Both the position numbers and the translations under genes were made by a program. From positions 1 through 15,057 of the forward strand of contig JAOZRM010000061.1 of assembly GCA_029940175.1 (NCBI GenBank): 15,057 nt of DNA, given 5' to 3'. Shown here piece by piece: positions 7,452 through 13,240 of the stretch. A model generated the notes under the pieces. That model had not been told where the DNA came from. It saw nothing but the letters and a program-made list of their open reading frames with translations, and searched no databases. Position 1 is the stretch's first letter; every line of letters begins with the position of its first letter. The DNA is from Candidatus Sabulitectum sp. (GTDB taxonomy: Bacteria > Fermentibacterota > Fermentibacteria > Fermentibacterales > JCC-6).

Positions 7452-8162
7452 ATGCTTTTAAGAATTCTCAGCGATATTCATGGAAACCTTGCGGCTCTGA
7501 AGGCTGTTCTTGAGGATCCTTCAGGAGAGAAAGCTGACAGCACGATCTGCCTTGGGGACGTTGTGGGGTATGGATCTCATCCCGCAGAATGCATTAACAT
7601 TATCAGAAAGATATGCTCTGAGGTGGTTGCAGGGAATCATGATCAGGGTGCGGCCAGGCTGATTGGATTGTCCCATTTCAATACTGACGGACAAAAAGCA
7701 ATGGAATGGACCCGTGAACAGCTTGATCTGGAGCATATAGATTGGATTAAATCTCTTCCATTGCAAACTTTCTACTACGGGATCAGCCTCAGCCATGCAT
7801 CGATGAAAGCTCCATCCTCATGGATCTATATTTTGAAAACTTCAACGGCCATAGACGCAGTTCTTGCAGCAGGAGAATATCTGTCCATCTATGGTCATAC
7901 GCACATACCAATGGAATGGAACAGACATGGGGAGTGTTCGGACAGACCTGCAGGACTATTAAACGATTTTTCCCTGCTTAACTGCGGAAGTGTCGGTCAG
8001 CCCCGGGACGGAGACCCGAGAGCGGCTTATCTTTTATTGAATACAGAGGAGAGAACCTTTCGTCATGTCCGGGTGAAATACGATGTACATAGGGCTGCAA
8101 CTGCAATAAAAGCGGCAGGTCTCCCTGAACATCTAGCCAGGCGCCTTTTATTGGGCAAGTAA
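7452..8162 (+). CDS. Calcineurin-like metallophosphoesterase (YfcE/Metallophos_2 type)
   Basis: This is a cytosolic dimetal phosphoesterase; no signal peptide is visible. All ligand motifs of the fold are present in order in 236 residues: SDIHGN (Asp8, His10), GDVVGYG (Asp36), GNHD (Asn62, His63), SHAS (His115) and GHTH (His149, His151). They are followed by the NCGSVGQPRDGDPRAAY segment typical of the family. Relatives act as phosphodiesterases on cyclic or linear nucleotides and synthetic substrates, and the natural substrate cannot be read from sequence. AGGGTGGGG at 7442-7450 precedes the ATG, and a candidate promoter lies in the gap. The gene ends 60 bases before the DUF2141 lipoprotein gene, and no terminator is evident between them, so they may share a transcript. 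There is no sign of damage. Confidence 0.9.
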   Translation: MLLRILSDIHGNLAALKAVLEDPSGEKADSTICLGDVVGYGSHPAECINIIRKICSEVVAGNHDQGAARLIGLSHFNTDGQKAMEWTREQLDLEHIDWIKSLPLQTFYYGISLSHASMKAPSSWIYILKTSTAIDAVLAAGEYLSIYGHTHIPMEWNRHGECSDRPAGLLNDFSLLNCGSVGQPRDGDPRAAYLLLNTEERTFRHVRVKYDVHRAATAIKAAGLPEHLARRLLLGK

Positions 8163-8222
8163 TTATATTGTGCAGGAAATTTAACAATAATCACATATTC
8201 GTAAGTGAAATTGAGGTTTTCC

Positions 8223-8693
8223 ATGAAATTCCTTTTTCCAATTCTACTATCTGCGATTCTTATGGGTTGCGGAGAGGCTTCTGCGGAGACTGAATCAACC
8301 CGGGAGGCAAACGAGACCACCGGAGAGACAAGTTCTCTTCTAACCGTCCAGATCATTGGATTTGATTCCATAGCAGGTTTTGCTCGTCTGGTCGTTTTTG
8401 ACTCGGAAGACGGTTTCCCCAGAGATGCAGAACAGTCCGTATACCGGGCCAGTGAACCGGTGGAATCAGATACTGTTACATTCACCATTGAATCTCTCGG
8501 AGAGGGAACCTTTGCCATCACAGTCTACCACGACCAGGACGGGGATGGCCAGCTTGACATGAAGTTTTACGGTCCTCCAAGCGAGAAGGTGGGAACGTCA
8601 AACGATGCAAGAGGCAGAATGGGTCCTCCCAGCTTTGAAGACGCAAGTTTTGTGCTGGGAAGTGAACCACTTGAGATGATCATCACATTGTAA
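8223..8693 (+). CDS. DUF2141 family lipoprotein
   Basis: The 156-residue product has a lipoprotein signal with lipobox LMGC (Cys16), then a Ser/Thr/Glu-rich linker (17-38), then a DUF2141 domain (about 39-156). Domain hallmarks are ARLVVFDSEDGFP (54-66), GTFAITVYHDQDGDGQLDMKFYGPPSEKVGTSN (95-127) and the C-terminal PSFEDASF. The HDQDGDGQLD stretch resembles a calcium-binding acidic loop. The family is common in Bacteroidota and relatives, and its biochemical role is unknown; here it is expected to be anchored to a membrane on the periplasmic or outer side. ATG 8223 was chosen because GAGG at 8213-8216 is 6 nt upstream; the in-frame GTG at 8205 would add six residues that spoil the signal peptide. 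A second family member lies at 11939-12382. Confidence 0.85.
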   Translation: MKFLFPILLSAILMGCGEASAETESTREANETTGETSSLLTVQIIGFDSIAGFARLVVFDSEDGFPRDAEQSVYRASEPVESDTVTFTIESLGEGTFAITVYHDQDGDGQLDMKFYGPPSEKVGTSNDARGRMGPPSFEDASFVLGSEPLEMIITL

Positions 8694-8739
8694 TGTAACC
8701 AGAAATCTCTTCAAGGTAAATCAAAGGAAGGCTGATCCA

Positions 8740-9861
8740 ATGAGAATTTATAAAACCATGCTTATACATTTAACAGCACTATTACTTCTGGCAGTTATTG
8801 TTACAGGCTGCGGGGAGACCCCTGCGGTGAATGTGCCTGCAGAGGAAGAAGCAGCGATTCCGGTAGATACAATTACTGCTGTTGATTCTATAGGAATTCT
8901 TATGGGTGACAGCTGCTACACTATAGGGGCAATTACTGACTTTACCATGCTTTCCGGTGCTCAGCCTGTAATTATAGACAGGGTGAAGGGTACAGTTTCC
9001 CTATTCGACGAGAACGGTGTTTTTGTTAGGAACTACGGCAGACAGGGTGAGGGCCCTGGAGAATTTCAGCATCCCATGTCTGCAATAAAGCTCTCTTCCG
9101 GTACAGTTGTGATAATTGACCGTTACGCCAACGTAAATTCATATGACATGTCCGGTGAGTTCCTTGGGAGTTGGAGTTTCAGTGGAATGGGTGGAGCACT
9201 ACTTGACTGCATTCCCTTCGATGAATCAACAATGATCTGTTATTTCTTTTCCATGCAGAGAGGAGAAGAAGGTTTCAGTATAAATTATTCGCTGAAAAGA
9301 TATAATGCCATTACCGGAGAAATTGAGGCAGAGTACTTTAACTGGTTTGGAGAACCGAGCGCATCAACAGATTTTACTCCAGCCTATCTTGCTGTGGCCT
9401 CTGATGAAGAAGGAACCATGTATCTCAGTAGACTTAATTCTGATATCTGGGCGGTGGAAGTATATGGAGCAGTTCCCGCTCCAGTGGATACAATTGTTCT
9501 TTTCTCTGATCGAGAGAGGACCCCTCTGTCCGGGATGGGTATTGTACCCGGCATCATGCCGCTTCAGTATCAAATTCAGGATGGTGACAATATTCAGCAG
9601 GCAGCGGTGAATATGCCTGAGGAACAGCCCTTTATCAGTGCACTGGGAGTGGACGGGGAAGGAAACATCTGGTGTCGCAGAGGTGGACTTCCCGGAGACA
9701 TGTGGGATGTAGTTTCACCGGAAGGAGAACACCTGAGAGAGGTAATGGCAGTTCTTCCTGATTCAGCATATTACATTGATATGGATGTGACCCCCCATGG
9801 AATACTGGCCTTTGATATATTCACGGAAGATTACCACAGGCTCTACATAATGGGTGACTGA
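8740..9861 (+). CDS. Beta-propeller (NHL-like, 6-bladed type) lipoprotein
   Basis: The 373-residue protein starts with a lipoprotein signal: a hydrophobic stretch (8-21) and lipobox VTGC (Cys24). An acidic linker and a propeller-like body follow. The diagnostic segment is VSLFDENGVFVRNYGRQGEGPGEFQHP (86-112), which is characteristic of NHL and 6-bladed beta-propeller lipoproteins abundant in Bacteroidota-related bacteria. Later blade-like repeats include VVIIDRYANVNSYDMSGEFLGSW and a C-terminal DVTPHGILAFD region. Such proteins are surface or periplasmic binding scaffolds, and no catalytic residues can be named. AAGGAAGG at 8724-8731 is 8 nt before the ATG. The gene sits 46 bases after the DUF2141 lipoprotein and 17 bases before the KilA-N gene, consistent with co-transcription of at least the two lipoproteins. 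Confidence 0.8.
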   Translation: MRIYKTMLIHLTALLLLAVIVTGCGETPAVNVPAEEEAAIPVDTITAVDSIGILMGDSCYTIGAITDFTMLSGAQPVIIDRVKGTVSLFDENGVFVRNYGRQGEGPGEFQHPMSAIKLSSGTVVIIDRYANVNSYDMSGEFLGSWSFSGMGGALLDCIPFDESTMICYFFSMQRGEEGFSINYSLKRYNAITGEIEAEYFNWFGEPSASTDFTPAYLAVASDEEGTMYLSRLNSDIWAVEVYGAVPAPVDTIVLFSDRERTPLSGMGIVPGIMPLQYQIQDGDNIQQAAVNMPEEQPFISALGVDGEGNIWCRRGGLPGDMWDVVSPEGEHLREVMAVLPDSAYYIDMDVTPHGILAFDIFTEDYHRLYIMGD

Positions 9862-9878
9862 AGCACGGCGAGGAGAGA

Positions 9879-10697
9879 ATGATTGTGGAGAAAATTCGTC
9901 TGTTTGACAAGGAGATTTCTCTCTTAACTAGAAACAAGGAAAACTATATCTGCATTACAGATATAGCTAGATACAAAGAAAAAGGCCGAACGGATCATAT
10001 TATTCAGAACTGGATGAGAAACCGAAATACCCTTGAGTTTCTGGGAATTTGGGAGCAGTTGAATAATCCGGATTTTAAATCCCTCGAATTCGAGGGGTTT
10101 AGAAACAAATCAGGACTTAACAGCTTTGCGTTAACCCCCAAGCAATGGATAGATCGAACTGGAGCAATTGGTATTTTCTCCAGAGCTGGACGTTATGGTG
10201 GAACATTTGCGCATAAAGACATCGCTTTTGAGTTTGCATCTTGGGTATCAGTTGGATTCAAGCTTTATCTTATCAAGGAATTCCAACGGCTCAAAGAACA
10301 GGAGAGAGAGCAACTTGGGTGGGATATTAAGAGAAATCTTGCCAGAATCAACTATCGTATTCATACTGATGCTATTAAAGAAGTGTTAATCCCTGAACAG
10401 CTTACGAAGAGGCAGTTCGGAAATGTTTATGCCAGTGAGGCTGATGTTCTGAATGTAGCTCTTTTTGAAATGACAGCAAGGGACTGGCGAGAAGATAATA
10501 CAGGCAAGAATGGAAACATCCGAGACTATGCAAACATATCTCAACTTGTCTGCCTTTCAAATCTTGAGAACCTTAACGCCCTTTTTACAAATGAAGGGAT
10601 TCCGCAAAAAGATAGGTTGAAGAAACTGAATGCGATTGCAATTCATCAAATGAAACTTCTCACTACAGATAAGAGAGTGACTATTGGATGGAGATGA
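9879..10697 (+). CDS. KilA-N domain protein
   Basis: The 272-residue product carries a KilA-N domain over about residues 7-135: ICITDIARYKEKGRTDHIIQNWMRNRNTLEFLGIWEQLNNPDF, then LTPKQWIDRTGAIGIFSRAGRYGGTFAHKDIAFEFASWVS. A conserved C-terminal part follows, with ASEADVLNVALF and GNIRDYANISQL. KilA-N is a DNA-binding module first described in phage and large DNA viruses; free-standing versions like this one are scattered in bacterial genomes as accessory genes of unknown role. Its reading frame is intact. Several stretches are visibly more A+T-rich than the flanking genes, consistent with horizontal arrival. AGGAG at 9871-9875 is 3 nt before the ATG; a GTG two codons on is an alternative start. 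No integrase, phage structural gene or attachment site is nearby, so this is not evidence for a prophage. Confidence 0.85.
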   Translation: MIVEKIRLFDKEISLLTRNKENYICITDIARYKEKGRTDHIIQNWMRNRNTLEFLGIWEQLNNPDFKSLEFEGFRNKSGLNSFALTPKQWIDRTGAIGIFSRAGRYGGTFAHKDIAFEFASWVSVGFKLYLIKEFQRLKEQEREQLGWDIKRNLARINYRIHTDAIKEVLIPEQLTKRQFGNVYASEADVLNVALFEMTARDWREDNTGKNGNIRDYANISQLVCLSNLENLNALFTNEGIPQKDRLKKLNAIAIHQMKLLTTDKRVTIGWR

Positions 10698-10710
10698 GTA
10701 GAAGGAGAAG

Positions 10711-11934
10711 ATGGCTGTAAAACTGTACGACGGTAAGAACTGCCCGTGTCCTGCAGACTGCGTTCGTCACGGCAAGTGCACAGAATGCATTGATTTCCAT
10801 CACGGCAGAGGTGACATTACATACTGTGAGCACCTCGCTGGCAGGTTGAGTGATACTCCTGATCAGCCCACCCGTGCAATACCAACAGGTAAGGAGATCA
10901 GGCTACTGGATTACGCACCCTGTGCCGGTTGAGCAGGCAAGCTTAAGCCTGCCAGGCTGGCAGGCATATTGAAGCAGCTTCCCATGTACGACTCTCCCGG
11001 CCTTCTTGTGGGAATGGAAAATATGGATGATGCAGGAGTCTACAAAATTACCGACAATATCGCCCTTGTACAAACTGTAGATTTCTTTTTCCCGGTGGTG
11101 AATGATCCAAGAATGAATGGAATGATTGCAGCGGCCAATTCCCTCTCCGATGTTTGGGCCATGGGTGCTACGGCACACACTGCCATGAATGTACTTGCCT
11201 ACCCGCCGGGTTTGATAAATGCTGAAGTAATAGGAGAGATGCTCGCCGGTGGAAGCGAGAAGCTTGTGGAGGCCAGAGTCGCTCTTGTTGGTGGCCACAC
11301 CATGGAGCAGGAGGATATTCTGTATGGTATGAGTGTTACCGGTACGGTCCATCCAGACAGAATAAAGACCAATACCAGCGCAAACCTTCATGATCTCATC
11401 ATTCTTACAAAACCATTGGGTACGGGTGTTTATGCCAATGGAATGATGAAGGATGGAATCTCTGATTCTCAGTACAGAGAAGTCACTGCATCCATGAGCA
11501 GGTTGAATATGTATGCAGCAGACATTCTTAACAGATTCCGTGTAAGTGCCATGACCGATGTTACAGGCTTCGGCCTGCTGGGTCATGCTCTGCCTATTGC
11601 AAGAAGCAGTAATCTGACAGTACAAATCGATCAGAACTCTGTACCACTATTCTCTGACATATTCCAGTTGCTGGAGAAATTCACCACCCTTGGTGTCTGT
11701 AAAGTAAGTGAATACGTAGAGCCATATCTTAATGTCCAAGCTGGTGTTGCATCAGATAAAGTTAAGCTGTTCTCAGAAGCTGAAACATCCGGGGGCCTTC
11801 TGGCATTTATCCATCCTGACGATGCAGATGAAGCTCTTAGAATGCTCCATGACAGTGGAGATGAATCTTCTGCCATTATAGGTTCTGTTCAGAAGCTGAA
11901 GAGTGACGGGAGCTATCTGAAGGCGGTTAGATAA
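10711..11934 (+). CDS. selD: Selenophosphate synthetase SelD, Sec-containing, with N-terminal Cys-rich domain
   Basis: SelD makes selenophosphate from selenide and ATP, the selenium donor for Sec-tRNA and for selenouridine. The 407-residue frame contains one in-frame TGA (10930-10932) at residue 74, within RLLDYAPCAG-U-AGKLKP. This aligns with the family active site (E. coli YSHGAGCGCK, Cys17), where Sec is known in many SelD proteins. Lys77 matches the catalytic lysine. Downstream motifs continue without a break: GMENMDDAGVY, TVDFFFPVVNDP, NSLSDVWAMGA, GGHTMEQEDILYG, TKPLGTGV, MTDVTGFGLLGH and ETSGGLLAF. Residues 1-60 are extra for SelD: a small cysteine-rich module CPCPADC-x5-C-x2-C (Cys11, 13, 17, 23, 26) plus YC (Cys39). 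GGAG at 10704-10707 precedes ATG 10711. Treating TGA as stop would split this into a 73-residue ORF and a 321-residue ORF from TTG 10969 that lacks the active site. It follows the KilA-N gene by 13 bases and converges on the DUF2141 gene 4 bases away. Confidence 0.92.
10930..10932 (+). other. selD: In-frame UGA selenocysteine codon of selD
   Basis: The TGA lies in frame between two stretches that together form one SelD protein, and it occupies the Cys/Sec catalytic position. The flanking residues CAG and AGK match the Sec-containing SelD motif. SelA, SelB and tRNA-Sec must be encoded elsewhere, since none is in the window. Confidence 0.9.
10947..10965 (+). promoter_or_regulatory. Candidate bacterial SECIS hairpin of selD
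   Basis: GCCTGCC (10947-10953) and GGCAGGC (10959-10965) form a perfect 7-bp stem closed by the loop AGGCT. It begins 14 nt after the UGA, within the distance at which SelB-binding hairpins act. The loop resembles the AGGUCU loop of the E. coli fdhF SECIS. A competing pairing of GCAGGC (10933-10938) with GCCTGC (10947-10952) is possible. No bulged U equivalent is obvious. Confidence 0.6.
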
Positions 11935-11938
11935 GGCG

Positions 11939-12382
11939 TCAGTAATCAAAATGGGCAATAAGAACTACTGAAGGCGTAGAGACCGTAAATGCGGCATTAT
12001 CGTAGTTTGGCCCGCCAAAGACGCCACCACGCTCATTGTTTGATATCCAGTAACCTTCTGTTGGTGCTCCCACGAAATTTGTGTTCAGGGATTCACTCAT
12101 ATCCTGGTCATGAATAACGCTCACTGCATATTCACCGTGCAGTACACCGGTGAATTCTATAACAGTCTCACCGTTTTCAATCGAAGAGGTCAGGGTCATT
12201 ACAGCTTTGCTTTTATCTCCGGGGAAACCATCGCTGGAAGAGAAAAGAAGGGCAGCAATCTGTCCTTCATCGTTGCGCAGATTGCTGATGTAGATCCTTA
12301 TTGTCGCCAGTTCCTCAGTGGAATCACAGAAGGCTGCAGGTACGATGAGACAGGTAAGCAGTAGTGAGATCATGATTTTCAT
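11939..12382 (-). CDS. Secreted DUF2141 family protein
   Basis: The 147-residue protein has a Sec-type signal peptide (about 1-19, MKIMISLLLTCLIVPAAFC, probable cleavage near residue 19) and no good lipobox. It is therefore probably soluble in the periplasm or exported, unlike its lipoprotein paralogue at 8223. The DUF2141 domain (about 25-147) shows GQIAALLFSSSDGFPGD (40-56), GEYAVSVIHDQDMSESLNTNFVGAPTEGYWISNN (83-116) and PNYDNAAF. The acidic loop reads HDQDMSESLN instead of the HDQDGDGQLD of the other copy, so metal binding may be lost. AGGAG lies 8 nt upstream of the ATG. It follows the flavoprotein gene by 18 bases and is probably its operon partner under the divergent promoter at 13197-13225. 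Function is unknown. Confidence 0.83.
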   Translation of the reverse strand: MKIMISLLLTCLIVPAAFCDSTEELATIRIYISNLRNDEGQIAALLFSSSDGFPGDKSKAVMTLTSSIENGETVIEFTGVLHGEYAVSVIHDQDMSESLNTNFVGAPTEGYWISNNERGGVFGGPNYDNAAFTVSTPSVVLIAHFDY

Positions 12383-12400
12383 TTTGTGTTCTCCTGATCG

Positions 12401-13126
12401 TTAATTTCTCAGTTTAGCCAGCTGTCTGTCCCAGTGTTTGTTGGCTTCTTTGATATACATTTCGCCACTTATCAGAGGTTTTTCCAGTTTCGTGATTGTT
12501 TCCGCTGAAATTGAACCACTGGAAACGAATTCCTCTCCGGCCTTGCGGAGGTTCCTCTTGTACTTTGAAATAATTGGTTTCAGAATCAATACCTGATTCT
12601 TAAGCAGTTCTCCGGAGTCGCGATAGATCTCTGCAACTACTGTAGAGTGAAAATTTCGTGCCATCCTGCGGAAGTGAAGTTCCAGAACCTGGAAGTGTTC
12701 CCGACCTGGCATGCCGGAGTTGGAAATAACCATGATTTCCGGATTATGCTCATACCTTCTCAGGTGCCTCCATCCGCCCTTGTCATCCTGCTCAAAGTGT
12801 GGATCTGCAAGGGGTATGAGTCTGTCCATGAAACCCTTCATCATGGCTGTGACACCGTCAACATAGAGAGGGGTTGCCATGATAATAAGATCACTGGCAA
12901 GAACTTTTTCAAGAAGTTCGGTCATGTCATCTTTCAACACACATTGTCCCGGTGTGGCGATCCAGCAATTGAAGCAACCCTTGCAGTGACCGATCTTCTT
13001 TCCGGAAAGAAAAATCTGTTCAGTACGGGCGCCTGCTTTTTCTGCCCCTTGAAGGAATTCACTAACCATAATGCCGGTGTTACTACGCCTGCCCCTGGGG
13101 CTTCCATTAAACGCTGTGATCTTCAT
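12401..13126 (-). CDS. Flavodoxin-fold FMN reductase / iron-sulfur flavoprotein-like
   Basis: The 241-residue cytosolic protein belongs to the NADPH-dependent FMN reductase/flavodoxin superfamily. The FMN phosphate loop is FNGSPRGRRSNT (6-17) and the flavin-contacting segment is MATPLYVDGVTAMMKGFMDR (83-102). Between them lies a compact cysteine cluster: Cys48, Cys51, Cys54, Cys62 (C-x2-C-x2-C-x7-C). That spacing falls within the [4Fe-4S] motif of archaeal and bacterial iron-sulfur flavoproteins (Isf), so it could bind a cluster and reduce O2, peroxide or quinones. A plain FMN/quinone reductase with structural cysteines is the alternative. The C-terminal about 60 residues are helical and longer than in simple FMN reductases. 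AAGGAT lies 7 nt before the ATG. It heads a two-gene operon with the DUF2141 gene, divergent from a TetR-family regulator whose likely operator overlaps its promoter. Confidence 0.87.
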   Translation of the reverse strand: MKITAFNGSPRGRRSNTGIMVSEFLQGAEKAGARTEQIFLSGKKIGHCKGCFNCWIATPGQCVLKDDMTELLEKVLASDLIIMATPLYVDGVTAMMKGFMDRLIPLADPHFEQDDKGGWRHLRRYEHNPEIMVISNSGMPGREHFQVLELHFRRMARNFHSTVVAEIYRDSGELLKNQVLILKPIISKYKRNLRKAGEEFVSSGSISAETITKLEKPLISGEMYIKEANKHWDRQLAKLRN

Positions 13127-13165
13127 GTTTAATCCTTATCGTTTACGGCAGTTTGATTCAATCTA

Positions 13166-13185
13166 TATCTTAACGCCGCTAAGAT
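13166..13185. promoter_or_regulatory. Second, weaker inverted repeat (possible regulator half-site pair)
   Basis: ATCTTA (13167-13172) and TAAGAT (13180-13185) are inverted about a 7-bp centre (ACGCCGC) that is itself nearly symmetrical. The flanking words TATCTTAAC and GCTAAGAT recur in the main palindrome at 13188-13223. It lies just downstream of the predicted start point of the minus-strand operon, a typical place for a secondary operator. Confidence 0.5.
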
Positions 13186-13214
13186 GCGACACAGCTAAGA
13201 TAAATAAGTATCTT
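13186..13214 (+). promoter_or_regulatory. Candidate promoter of the TetR-family gene
   Basis: GCGACA (13186-13191) and TATCTT (13209-13214) are separated by 17 bp, and each matches the sigma-70 consensus in four of six positions. It is the mirror image of the minus-strand promoter within the same palindrome. A start near 13221 would leave a leader of about 20 nt containing the GGGAGG ribosome site. Confidence 0.5.
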
Positions 13215-13223
13215 AACTGTGTC
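13188..13223. promoter_or_regulatory. Large inverted repeat, probable TetR-family operator
   Basis: GACACAGCTAAGATA (13188-13202) and TATCTTAACTGTGTC (13209-13223) are inverted arms of 15 bp with a single mismatch around a 6-bp spacer. The site lies immediately upstream of the TetR-family gene and covers the core promoters in both directions. This is the standard layout of autoregulated TetR/AcrR repressors. Binding by the neighbouring regulator is inferred. Confidence 0.75.
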
Positions 13224-13225
13224 AA
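13197..13225 (-). promoter_or_regulatory. Promoter of the flavoprotein-DUF2141 operon
   Basis: On the minus strand a perfect TTGACA (plus coordinates 13220-13225) is followed after exactly 17 bp by TATCTT (13197-13202), a four-of-six -10 box. Most of the promoter lies inside the 13188-13223 palindrome, so occupancy of that site should block it. A start near 13190 would give a leader of about 64 nt that includes the second inverted repeat. Confidence 0.7.
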
Positions 13226-13240
13226 GATTGGGAGGACTGA

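Noticed and set aside
8205..8222. GTG 8205 as the start of the DUF2141 lipoprotein
   Set aside because: It has no ribosome site; ATG 8223 gives a compact lipoprotein signal with GAGG 6 nt upstream.
9879..10697. Prophage or mobile element around the KilA-N gene
   Set aside because: No integrase, structural phage gene, terminal repeats or attachment duplication are visible nearby.
10969..11934. SelD as a shorter protein starting at TTG 10969, with TGA 10930 as a true stop
   Set aside because: It would lack the catalytic Cys/Sec and Lys77 region that is plainly encoded in the same frame just upstream, and no ribosome site precedes the TTG.
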